DNA of 35,622 nt from Flavipsychrobacter sp964461535 (lineage in GTDB: Bacteria > Bacteroidota > Bacteroidia > Chitinophagales > Chitinophagaceae): NCBI GenBank assembly GCA_964461535.1, contig CAYWUY010000030.1:1-35622 (forward strand). Reading direction: 5' to 3'. The first letter of the stretch is position 1. Every line of letters starts with the position of its first letter. The notes under the pieces were generated by a model, which worked only from the letters and a program-made list of their open reading frames with translations, was not told the origin of the DNA and ran no database searches. Shown here one piece after another: positions 8,083 through 15,061 of this stretch. A program made the translations under genes and the position numbers.

Positions 8083-8476
8083 ATTGCAGGTCAATTTTGC
8101 AATCAGGGTGCAAAGTTTTTGTAACAGGGCAAGTCTCAGCTATATGCTGAATCATTTTTTGTTGTTTTTCGGTAAATGGTTCACTGTCTGGAAATGTCAT
8201 TTTGATTTTAATTTCTCCTATCCTTCTAGGATGTGGAACCATTATTTTTTCTACTTCACATTCTGCACCATCTATATTAATTCCATGTTCAGGACCTAAA
8301 ATCCCAATTGTTGTTACAATGCAGGATGCTAAAGCGGTGGCCACTAAATCTGTAGGTGAAAAACGTTCTCCTTTTCCTTTGTTATCAACGGGTGCATCAG
8401 TTTCAATAGAATTGCCAGATCTTAAATGTGTACATGTAGTTCTAAGTTCTCCGTTATATTTTACTTTAGAGGTCAT
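8066..8476 (-). CDS. OsmC/Ohr family peroxiredoxin-like protein
   Basis: 136-residue OsmC-fold protein, expected to reduce organic hydroperoxides in the cytoplasm as a dimer. The two redox cysteines fit C52 (in TALASCIVTTIG) and C116 (in AETCPVTKTL). The FSPTDLVATALASC block and the end (CKIDLQF) are those of the OsmC (YhfA-like) branch rather than Ohr. An extra C15 and C73 are present. ATG 8476 is the only reasonable start. The gene converges on DUF2851 with a 17-base overlap of coding ends. Which peroxide it handles, and whether it is stress-induced, cannot be seen. Confidence 0.88.
   Translation of the reverse strand: MTSKVKYNGELRTTCTHLRSGNSIETDAPVDNKGKGERFSPTDLVATALASCIVTTIGILGPEHGINIDGAECEVEKIMVPHPRRIGEIKIKMTFPDSEPFTEKQQKMIQHIAETCPVTKTLHPDCKIDLQFIWPA
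8095..8120 (+). terminator. Possible terminator of DUF2851 inside the OsmC-like gene
   Basis: TTTGCA (8096-8101) pairs with TGCAAA (8109-8114) around a 7-base loop, with an extra U-G pair, followed by TTTTT. It starts 13 bases after the DUF2851 stop and lies in the coding end of the opposite gene. The low G+C content makes it a weak call. Confidence 0.4.
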
Positions 8477-8591
8477 TGTCAGTTTTGTTTTGTTAAAATT
8501 AGCTAACCACTCTCAATAATAAAATAAAGTTGTAATTTAGTAATGTGTATATTGCATTTTTGCTTTACACTGGTTGTGTAATTATTTACTT

Positions 8592-9422
8592 ATGTTTCTC
8601 AGAGCCTTATTAGCATTTCTTTTATTATCTAGCGTGGCATTCGCCCAGCAAGAGGCTGTTTTTTCTTCTGATTCTACCAAAGTATTAAAAGCACCCGCAT
8701 TTGCAGTAAATAATAACAACACTAATAAGGTAAGAAAACCTAAGCCAATTAAAAAAGAATTGAGTTTAGGGTATAGATTAGGCTCCGATGGATGGAGTGT
8801 TTTTTCAGACTATGGAAGAGTAAGGGCTATTGATGCCAAACACCCTGATATGTTCCATAATGTGCTGCTATATCAGCTGGAGTTGACTGAAAAACATGAC
8901 CCCAAAGAGCAAAAAATTAAGATTGAAAATAACACTAGCACATTTTCTTCGTCTTACAGATATGGAAAGATAAATAATTTCTATGCACTAAAACTTGGTT
9001 TTGGTTTCAGAAAAATGTTAGCCGGAAAGCCCGATCCTGGTGCAGTTTCCATCCATTGGGTTAATTTGGGTGGTTTTAGTCTTGGAATGTTGAAGCCATA
9101 TTATTTAAAAATGAGCTCAATAGCTGGGGGCGATGTAATAAAATATACAGACCTTAATAAGGAAGATTTTTTAAATGAGTATAATATTGAAGGTAAGGGT
9201 GGGTTTGCTAAAGGCTTAGATGAGTTGCAAATGATACCCGGTGGACATTTTAAGTCTGCACTTCATTTTGATTATGCTACAGCTAAAAATGTTGTATTCG
9301 CTGTAGAAGCTGGTGTTAATGCTGAGTATTATTCACAAGAAGTGCAGCTAATGGCATCACAACCTGCAAGAGCAGGTTTTTACAATCTATTTGTATCCCT
9401 ACAAGTAGGAAGTCGTTGGTAA
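8592..9422 (+). CDS. Unknown exported protein, probably a small outer-membrane beta-barrel
   Basis: 276-residue product that I do not recognise by name. From ATG 8592 there is a clean signal peptide, MFLRALLAFLLLSSVAFAQ, cut after FAQ. A TTG at 8574 would only add residues before that signal. After a Lys/Asn/Pro-rich linker (NNNNTNKVRKPKPIKKE), the chain consists of alternating polar and aromatic strands (LSLGYRLGSDGWSVFSDYG, SSSYRYGKINNFYALKLGFGF, NLFVSLQVGSRW). It ends in an aromatic residue as barrel proteins do. The conserved-looking start SLGYRLGSDGWSVF suggests a Bacteroidota-specific family. CATTTTTG at 8555-8562 is a 7/8 promoter match. It precedes lipA with a 69-base gap; no functional link is evident. 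Confidence 0.7.
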   Translation: MFLRALLAFLLLSSVAFAQQEAVFSSDSTKVLKAPAFAVNNNNTNKVRKPKPIKKELSLGYRLGSDGWSVFSDYGRVRAIDAKHPDMFHNVLLYQLELTEKHDPKEQKIKIENNTSTFSSSYRYGKINNFYALKLGFGFRKMLAGKPDPGAVSIHWVNLGGFSLGMLKPYYLKMSSIAGGDVIKYTDLNKEDFLNEYNIEGKGGFAKGLDELQMIPGGHFKSALHFDYATAKNVVFAVEAGVNAEYYSQEVQLMASQPARAGFYNLFVSLQVGSRW

Positions 9423-9476
9423 ATAGTGCTATTGATTTTTTGATAGGCTCAGTGGCTGCCATTTCCTTATTTATAA

Positions 9477-9484
9477 TTAATTTG
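9477..9484 (+). promoter_or_regulatory. -7 box TTAATTTG of lipA
   Basis: 7/8 match to TAnnTTTG ending 7 bases before the lipA ATG. If used, the mRNA would be leaderless or almost so. Confidence 0.4.
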
Positions 9485-9491
9485 CAGCCTT

Positions 9492-10418
9492 ATGCAAGAG
9501 TTGCCTATAATAAATACCGCAGATATAAATAAATCTACTAGAGTAAAAAAACCTGATTGGTTAAGAGTAAAATTGCCAATAGGTGAAAATTACCGACATG
9601 TTAGAGGATTAGTAGATACCCATAAGCTGCATACTATATGCGAAAGTGGCAATTGTCCTAATATGGGAGAATGCTGGGGAGAAGGTACGGCTACTTTTAT
9701 GATACTAGGTAATGTATGCACACGTTCTTGTGGTTTTTGTGCTGTAGCTACAGGAAGACCTGAACCTGTAGATTGGGATGAGCCTCAGAGGGTGGCAGAA
9801 GCCATTTTCTTGATGAAGGTTAAGCATGCAGTACTTACTTCAGTAGATAGGGACGAACTTAAAGACGGTGGTTCTATAATATGGGCAAATACTATAAAAG
9901 CTGTAAGAGCATTAAATCCTGAAACTACTTTAGAAACGCTAATTCCTGATTTTAAAGGAGATTGGGATAATCTGCAGAGAATTATCGATGTTGCTCCCGA
10001 GGTAGTATCTCATAATATGGAAACTGTAGAACGCTTAACAAAAAAAGTAAGAATACAAGCAAAATACCATAGAAGTTTAGAGGTTTTAAGACGTCTTAAA
10101 GATGGGGGTATGCGTACTAAGAGTGGCATCATGTTAGGTTTAGGAGAAGAAAAAGAAGAAGTGCTTCAAACATTACGTGATTTGGCTGATAATGGAATCG
10201 ATGTTGTAACTATAGGCCAATATTTACAGCCAACACCTAAACATTTGCCGGTTGCTAGATTTGTGCATCCTGACGAATTTGCATTTTTTAGAGAGGAAGG
10301 GTACAAAATGGGGATAGACTATGTAGAAAGTGGTCCATTAGTAAGATCTTCTTACCATAGTGAAAGACATGTTTTTGCAGGAGAGGGTAGAAGTAAATGG
10401 GAAAAAGAAAAAATGTAA
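9492..10418 (+). CDS. lipA: Lipoyl synthase
   Basis: Radical-SAM enzyme that inserts two sulfur atoms into protein-bound octanoyl groups, making the lipoyl cofactor of 2-oxoacid dehydrogenases and the glycine cleavage system. The 308-residue chain has both iron-sulfur cluster motifs: the auxiliary cluster C50, C55, C61 (CESGNCPNMGEC) and the radical-SAM cluster C76, C80, C83 (CTRSCGFC). The C-terminal serine ligand of the auxiliary cluster fits VRSSYHSERH. Length and motif order are normal for the family. Start at ATG 9492, preceded very closely by a promoter-like box. A terminator follows, so it is a single-gene unit. The E1 gene at 1-1099 is a likely client pathway. Confidence 0.97.
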   Translation: MQELPIINTADINKSTRVKKPDWLRVKLPIGENYRHVRGLVDTHKLHTICESGNCPNMGECWGEGTATFMILGNVCTRSCGFCAVATGRPEPVDWDEPQRVAEAIFLMKVKHAVLTSVDRDELKDGGSIIWANTIKAVRALNPETTLETLIPDFKGDWDNLQRIIDVAPEVVSHNMETVERLTKKVRIQAKYHRSLEVLRRLKDGGMRTKSGIMLGLGEEKEEVLQTLRDLADNGIDVVTIGQYLQPTPKHLPVARFVHPDEFAFFREEGYKMGIDYVESGPLVRSSYHSERHVFAGEGRSKWEKEKM

Positions 10419-10445
10419 TTTCTTATTTGTGTAATAAATATATGT

Positions 10446-10475
10446 AAGCGACTCAAATTGGGTCGCTTTATTATT
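10446..10475 (+). terminator. Terminator of lipA
   Basis: AAGCGAC (10446-10452) pairs with GTCGCTT (10462-10468), extended by a U-G and a C-G pair around loop AAATT, followed by a T-rich but interrupted tail (TATTATT). Confidence 0.7.
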
Positions 10476-10517
10476 GTGCCACTGAACCTTAAAGAGAAAG
10501 CCTTAATAAAAAAATAT

Positions 10518-10564
10518 TTAGCGTATAATGTACGCTAATAACGCGCTATGTAATATATTTACAT
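10518..10564. promoter_or_regulatory. Two adjacent inverted repeats upstream of the receiver/glycosyltransferase operon
   Basis: First dyad: TTAGCGTA (10518-10525), 5-base spacer, TACGCTAA (10531-10538), perfect. Second dyad: ATGTAA (10548-10553), 5-base spacer TATAT, TTACAT (10559-10564), perfect. Their centres are 28 bases apart and end 31 bases before the ATG at 10596. The second covers TATATTTA (10554-10561), a 7/8 match to the -7 box. Neither has a T-run, so an operator role is more likely than termination. The regulator is unknown. Confidence 0.5.
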
Positions 10565-10595
10565 CCTGACCGCAACCTAGAAACATTCACACGCA

Positions 10596-11006
10596 ATGAG
10601 TTTAAATGATCAGGAGAATCCAAAGGCATTGGTAGTTGAAGATGATTCAACTATCCAGTTGATCATTAAACGATCAATTGAAAAGAAATTTTCTGTAATC
10701 TCATTCACTAATGGGATAGATGCATTGTCTTATCTTCAAGAAGGAAATCTGCCTGATATAATTATTTCTGATTTAAATGTTCCTAGAATGGGTGGGCTTG
10801 AACTGATTGAACAGTTACAAATGAGTGGTTTTTTTAGTGCAATTCCTGTAATAGTTTTATCAGGTGAAGAAAGTACTGAAACTAGAATAAAATGTCTTGA
10901 AGCTGGTGCTGATGATTATGTGGTTAAGCCCTTTAATCCAAGAGAGTTAGAAGCCAGAATGAAAGCCATCTTGAGAAGAACAGGCAAATTTTTCATGAAA
11001 CAATAG
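10596..11006 (+). CDS. Stand-alone response-regulator receiver (CheY-like)
   Basis: 136-residue single receiver domain with no output domain. Acid pocket E15/D16/D17 (VVEDDST), phospho-acceptor D59 (IIISDLNVPRMGG), S88 (VIVLSGEES) and K110 (DDYVVKPFNPRELEARM) are all present, so it should be phosphorylatable. The last residues (LRRTGKFFMKQ) are a short basic tail, not a DNA-binding domain. It is the first gene of a tight operon, 5 bases before the phosphoglycosyl transferase. That protein itself starts with a receiver-like region, so direct protein-protein control of polysaccharide initiation is a reasonable inference. No histidine kinase is nearby; the phosphate donor is unknown. Confidence 0.9.
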   Translation: MSLNDQENPKALVVEDDSTIQLIIKRSIEKKFSVISFTNGIDALSYLQEGNLPDIIISDLNVPRMGGLELIEQLQMSGFFSAIPVIVLSGEESTETRIKCLEAGADDYVVKPFNPRELEARMKAILRRTGKFFMKQ

Positions 11007-11011
11007 CTTTG

Positions 11012-12220
11012 ATGGAGCAAACACCTGTAGCTAATAAAAATGGAATTATTGCATTAGTAGGTATCGACGCTACTAATACTCAGCTTATATCTTCCTGTAA
11101 TTTTGTAGATGCTACAATTATGTCATTTCCATCTGGTGTAGATTTAACTCACAGGTGGGAAAGAGGAAAATTACCTATTGTTGCTATCATATCTCAAAGT
11201 GAGGTCATCGGTTCTTTAGGAGTGTCTCTATTGGAGACCTTGAAGAAAAATAAGTTTCCTAATGTTCCTTTCTTTATAATTTCTGAAAAGCTTAATGAGA
11301 ATTTGAATAAAATATGCATGCAGAGTGGTATTGCAGATGTATTCAAGATTCCTATTAGAAAAGAACAAATTGAAAGTAGGGTTAATTTTTTAATAAAGAA
11401 TTGGTCTCAAATGCAAAAAAAAGTTGCAATTGTGACTGATGAGTTGACTACTTATAAAATACCATTACCAAAGCGCATATTCGATGTGTTTTTCTCAGGC
11501 CTAGCATTAATATGTCTTGCCCCTATTTTCTTGCTTATCATAATAATTATGAAGCTAGAATCTAAAGGTCCTGTATTTTATTACGCAAAAAGGGTAGGTA
11601 CGGGATATCATATATTTAAGTTTTACAAATTTAGATCTATGTATGTAAATGCTGATAAGCGACTTAAAGAGTTACAGCATTTAAATCAATATTCTGGCGC
11701 GTCCGCATCTGAAGAGCCGGCTCAGATTTTTACTTCTGATTCGTTGTGCGATCACTGTATAAAAAATGGTACAAAATGCCAGCAAGTATTATATGCTGAT
11801 GGTAATACTTGGTGTGAGAAGAATTATATAAACTCTAGAAAATCTTCAGCTGGTTCTGCTTTTTTCAAGATTAAGAACGACCCAAGAGTTACTAAAGTAG
11901 GTAAGTTTTTGCGAAATACTAGTATAGATGAATTACCCCAACTATGGAATGTATTTATTGGAGACATGAGTATTGTGGGTAATAGACCTTTACCCTTATA
12001 TGAGGCAGAAAAACTAACTACTGATAAGTATGCATTGAGGTTTAGAGCACCTGCAGGTATAACTGGCCTATGGCAAGTGGAAAAAAGGGGTAAGGGTGAA
12101 ATGTCAGAAGAGGAGCGCTTGATGTTAGATAACTCTTATGCCGAAAATCACAGCTTTCTAAAAGATATACTATTGATATTAAAAACGGTACCGGCTCTTT
12201 TCCAGAAAGAGAGTGTGTAA
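11012..12220 (+). CDS. Polyprenyl-phosphate sugar phosphotransferase with N-terminal receiver-like region
   Basis: 402-residue membrane enzyme that would move a sugar-1-phosphate from a nucleotide sugar to undecaprenyl phosphate, starting a surface polysaccharide. Residues 1 to about 130 look like a degenerate receiver domain: strands IIALVGI, PIVAIIS and VPFFIISE with IPIRKEQIESRV near its end, but no clear phospho-acceptor Asp. A membrane helix follows (IFDVFFSGLALICLAPIFLL). The bacterial sugar transferase domain has KFYKFRSMYVNAD, the catalytic D306-E307 pair in SIDELPQLWNV, and GDMSIVGNRPLPL. An insertion holds four cysteines, C246, C249, C256 and C268, spaced like a zinc site. ATG 11012 is preferred over TTG 11009. 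Sugar specificity cannot be told. Confidence 0.88.
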   Translation: MEQTPVANKNGIIALVGIDATNTQLISSCNFVDATIMSFPSGVDLTHRWERGKLPIVAIISQSEVIGSLGVSLLETLKKNKFPNVPFFIISEKLNENLNKICMQSGIADVFKIPIRKEQIESRVNFLIKNWSQMQKKVAIVTDELTTYKIPLPKRIFDVFFSGLALICLAPIFLLIIIIMKLESKGPVFYYAKRVGTGYHIFKFYKFRSMYVNADKRLKELQHLNQYSGASASEEPAQIFTSDSLCDHCIKNGTKCQQVLYADGNTWCEKNYINSRKSSAGSAFFKIKNDPRVTKVGKFLRNTSIDELPQLWNVFIGDMSIVGNRPLPLYEAEKLTTDKYALRFRAPAGITGLWQVEKRGKGEMSEEERLMLDNSYAENHSFLKDILLILKTVPALFQKESV

Positions 12221-12245
12221 TTCAATAAATAATATAACTAATAAC

Positions 12246-13043
12246 ATGCGCCCAATAAAAGTGCCTAAATATCTATATGACATATGGCGTATGTCTAATT
12301 CTCAAATGACTGAGTATATACAAAGTCAATATTCTAATTTATATAGGGGGAAGCCCGATGTTAGCATTGTTATACCTGCATATAACGAGGAGAAAAACAT
12401 ACTTCCTACTCTTACTTCCATAGTTAAAAATAAAAGCAAGTATTCTGTCGAAGTAATAGTTGTTAATAATAATTCTAAAGATAATACAGAATCTATTGTT
12501 AGGGCTACGGGAGTTAAGTGTGTTAATGAGTATACTCAGGGATATGTGCCAGCAAGAACTGCCGGATTAAAAGCGGCAACTAGTATATATGTTATTAATG
12601 CTGATGCGGATACTTTATATCCGGAAAACTGGATTGATTTAATGATAGACCCGTTAGTAAACTTACCCAATACGGCACTTACTTATGGACGCTTTGCTTT
12701 TATTCCTACAAATGGTACCAGTAGATTTGTGTACTTTTTATATGAGAGTATAGCTGATATATTGCGATGGTATAAAAAGAGGTTTAAAGAGCCTGCAATG
12801 AATGTGTATGGCTGCAATTCAGCTTTTAGAAGAGAAGAGTGTATATCTGTTAATTATTACGATCATCCACCTGGGGCAGGAGAAGATGGCTGGTTAGCCG
12901 TAAAACTTAGAGATAATGGGTTTGGTAAGTTAGTAGCTGTTCCTGCTTCCATTGCATGGACAGTAGATCGTCACTTGCAAAAAGATGGAGGTTTAATAAA
13001 AGCATTTTTTATGCGAATAAGACAAGCTATATTTGGTAAATAA
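12246..13043 (+). CDS. Family 2 glycosyltransferase
   Basis: 265-residue cytoplasmic inverting glycosyltransferase of the GT-A fold. DVSIVIPAYNEEKNI opens the nucleotide-binding half. The metal-binding DxD lies in YVINADADTLYP, and GAGEDGWLAVKL carries the likely catalytic ED. The ending KDGGLIKAFFMRIRQAIFGK is basic and amphipathic and may touch the membrane, but there is no true transmembrane helix. A GTG at 12213 would overlap the previous gene; ATG 12246, 25 bases after its stop, is the more likely start. Position right after the phosphotransferase suggests it adds the next sugar to the lipid-linked intermediate. A long polysaccharide cluster with flippase and polymerase is not present in the window. 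Confidence 0.85.
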   Translation: MRPIKVPKYLYDIWRMSNSQMTEYIQSQYSNLYRGKPDVSIVIPAYNEEKNILPTLTSIVKNKSKYSVEVIVVNNNSKDNTESIVRATGVKCVNEYTQGYVPARTAGLKAATSIYVINADADTLYPENWIDLMIDPLVNLPNTALTYGRFAFIPTNGTSRFVYFLYESIADILRWYKKRFKEPAMNVYGCNSAFRREECISVNYYDHPPGAGEDGWLAVKLRDNGFGKLVAVPASIAWTVDRHLQKDGGLIKAFFMRIRQAIFGK

Positions 13044-13052
13044 TGTTCTTTT

Positions 13053-13712
13053 ATGTTACAAGAAAGTACTTTGCTTTTTTTAGAGCAATTGAATATAAAT
13101 AACAACAAGCCTTGGTTTGACGAAAACAAGGAAGCCTATACTAATTCCAAAAACGATTTTGAACTTCTGGTAGCTAAAGTGCTTAAAGGACTTAGTCAAT
13201 CAGAACCATTATTTGAGGAGCTTAAACCTAAAGATTGTATTTTCAGAATTAATAGGGATGTTAGGTTTAGTAAAGATAAGTCTCCGTATAAAAACAATTT
13301 TGGTGCAGCGTTCAGTAAAGGTGGTAAAAAATTTCCTGGTGCGGGATATTACCTACATATTCAGCCCGGGGGCCATAGTTTTTTAGGCGGTGGTGTATGG
13401 ATGCCTGAAGCTGAAGTGCTAAGGGCTATAAGACAAGAAATTGATTATAATTTTAATGAGTTTCAAAGTATTGTAAACGATAAAAAATTTAAATCAATCT
13501 ATCCTACTATTGAAGGTGAACAACTCAAAAAAATGCCACAAGGTTATACCGATAATAATCCTGCGGCTGCCTACTTAAAGCATAAAAGTTTTGTAACAAG
13601 TTGTAAGATAAAAGATGAAGAAATTACAGCTAAGAATTTTGAAAAGATTGTTTTAGATAGGTTTTATATAATGAAACCGTTCATAGATTTCTTAAACAAA
13701 GCGCTAGATTAA
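13053..13712 (+). CDS. DUF2461 family protein
   Basis: 219-residue cytoplasmic protein of the DUF2461 family, widespread and uncharacterised. Recognised from the N-terminal LxFLxxLxxNNxKPWFDENK pattern, the central RDVRFSKDKSPYKNNFGAAF block, and the glycine-rich GAGYYLHIQPGGHSFLGGGVWMP strand segment. It lies 9 bases after the glycosyltransferase, so it is probably in the same transcript; a link to polysaccharide synthesis is not known from the family. No signal or membrane segment. Confidence 0.88.
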   Translation: MLQESTLLFLEQLNINNNKPWFDENKEAYTNSKNDFELLVAKVLKGLSQSEPLFEELKPKDCIFRINRDVRFSKDKSPYKNNFGAAFSKGGKKFPGAGYYLHIQPGGHSFLGGGVWMPEAEVLRAIRQEIDYNFNEFQSIVNDKKFKSIYPTIEGEQLKKMPQGYTDNNPAAAYLKHKSFVTSCKIKDEEITAKNFEKIVLDRFYIMKPFIDFLNKALD

Positions 13713-13766
13713 AGTTTACCCCAATAATTCACACTCTATTTATAGTAATAAAGAAATCTGTTTTAT

Positions 13767-13774
13767 TAAATTTG
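13767..13774 (+). promoter_or_regulatory. -7 box TAAATTTG of the C1 peptidase gene
   Basis: Perfect TAnnTTTG, 20 bases before the ATG at 13795. The -33 element is not evident. Confidence 0.5.
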
Positions 13775-13794
13775 TTCTGGATTAAAACAAAATA

Positions 13795-14985
13795 ATGAGA
13801 AAAAATATATCAGTTCTTGCATTAGCTCTTTTGCCGTTTGCATCGTATGCACAGGATAATTTGATTGTGAAGCTTGATGCCAATAAAAGTGAAAATGCAT
13901 CCAAAAAATTTCAGTTCACGAAAGTAATTGGACTTGAAAATACTTCAGTAAAAAATCAGGCTAGTTCTGGTACTTGTTGGAGTTATTCTACCAATTCGTT
14001 TCTTGAAAGTGAAATGATGAGAATGGGTAAATCTCCTGTACAGCTATCACAAATATATAGCGCTAGGCGTGTATATGAAGAAAAAGCAGAGAATTATGTA
14101 AGAATGCACGGTTCTGTGGCATGGGGAGATGGTGGTGCATTGCATGATGTTATTAATATGTATGCTAAATACGGTGCTATGCCGCAATCGGCATATACCG
14201 GATTAAATTATGGTACAGATAAGAATAAGTTTGCAGAGTTTCAAGCATTATTAAAAAGTATGTTAGATGCTGTTGTGTCTAATCCTAATGGCAAACTTAC
14301 TCCGTCTTGGAAAGTAGCCTATAATGGGGTTATAGATGCTTACCTAGGCACTGTACCTGAAACTTTTACTTGGGAACATAGGAAGTATACACCAAAATCT
14401 TTTGCAAGAGAGGTAGTTGGAATACACCCTGAAGATTATGTTGAGTTTGGATCTGTAATGACTGCACCTTATTATAAGCAAAATATTTTAATGGTTCCGG
14501 ATAACTGGTCATTTAGTCGTGTATATAATGTACAAATGGATGATTTAACTGATATTATAGATCATGCATTAAATAGTGGATACACAGTAGCTTGGGCTAC
14601 AGATGTTAGTGAAAAATATTTCAGTTGGAAGAATGGGGTAGCATACGTTCCTGAGAAAGACTATGAGGATATGGATGATACTGCTAAAAAATATATGTTT
14701 GATGGTCCTTTACCTGAGAGACATATTACTCCTGAAATGCGTCAGAAAGCTTTTGACAACTATGAAACGACTGACGACCATGGTATGCACATTGTAGGTA
14801 TGGCAAAAGACCAAAATGGTAAGAAATACTATATTGTAAAAAATTCTTGGGGCGATAAAAACGATTATAAAGGATATATTTATGTAACTAGAGCATATGT
14901 AAAATATAAAACCACTGCTATATTGCTACATAAAAATGGTGTACCTGACGAATTGAGAAGAAAAATGAATTTGAACAGGGAGTAA
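13795..14985 (+). CDS. Exported C1-family cysteine peptidase (aminopeptidase C / bleomycin hydrolase type)
   Basis: 396-residue papain-fold peptidase of the C1B branch. The signal peptide MRKNISVLALALLPFASYAQ sends it to the periplasm or outside, unlike the cytoplasmic bleomycin hydrolases and PepC of other bacteria. Catalytic C61 (NQASSGTCWSYS), H332 (DDHGMHIVGMA) and N350 (VKNSWGD) are in place, with the oxyanion Gln at Q55. The chain is shorter than the roughly 440-450 residues of classical bleomycin hydrolase. Its C-terminus ends in DELRRKMNLNRE, whereas in C1B enzymes the extreme C-terminus reaches into the active site and sets aminopeptidase activity. It is transcribed alone between its own promoter and a terminator. 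Confidence 0.9.
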   Translation: MRKNISVLALALLPFASYAQDNLIVKLDANKSENASKKFQFTKVIGLENTSVKNQASSGTCWSYSTNSFLESEMMRMGKSPVQLSQIYSARRVYEEKAENYVRMHGSVAWGDGGALHDVINMYAKYGAMPQSAYTGLNYGTDKNKFAEFQALLKSMLDAVVSNPNGKLTPSWKVAYNGVIDAYLGTVPETFTWEHRKYTPKSFAREVVGIHPEDYVEFGSVMTAPYYKQNILMVPDNWSFSRVYNVQMDDLTDIIDHALNSGYTVAWATDVSEKYFSWKNGVAYVPEKDYEDMDDTAKKYMFDGPLPERHITPEMRQKAFDNYETTDDHGMHIVGMAKDQNGKKYYIVKNSWGDKNDYKGYIYVTRAYVKYKTTAILLHKNGVPDELRRKMNLNRE

Positions 14986-15014
14986 CGATAATATTTTACC
15001 AAATAAAATAACTT

Positions 15015-15053
15015 AAACTACTATGGCTATTAGCTGTAGTAGTTTTATTTTTG
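15015..15053 (+). terminator. Terminator after the peptidase, overlapping the metF -7 box
   Basis: AAACTACTA (15015-15023) pairs with TAGTAGTTT (15037-15045) and the stem continues inward through two G-U pairs and GCT/AGC to a 3-base loop, 14 pairs in all. The T-rich tail at 15046-15053 reads TATTTTTG, a perfect TAnnTTTG box whose end is 8 bases before the metF ATG. The same bases can therefore end one transcript and start the next. Confidence 0.75.
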
Positions 15054-15061
15054 TCTCCTTT

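Noticed and set aside
8202..8519. Plus-strand open frame opposite the OsmC-like gene
   Set aside because: Covers a well-supported OsmC gene with both redox cysteines; the translation has no domain.
10518..10564. Riboswitch or attenuator reading of the dyads
   Set aside because: No T-run follows, arms are short, and the second dyad overlaps a promoter-like box, so a DNA operator fits better.
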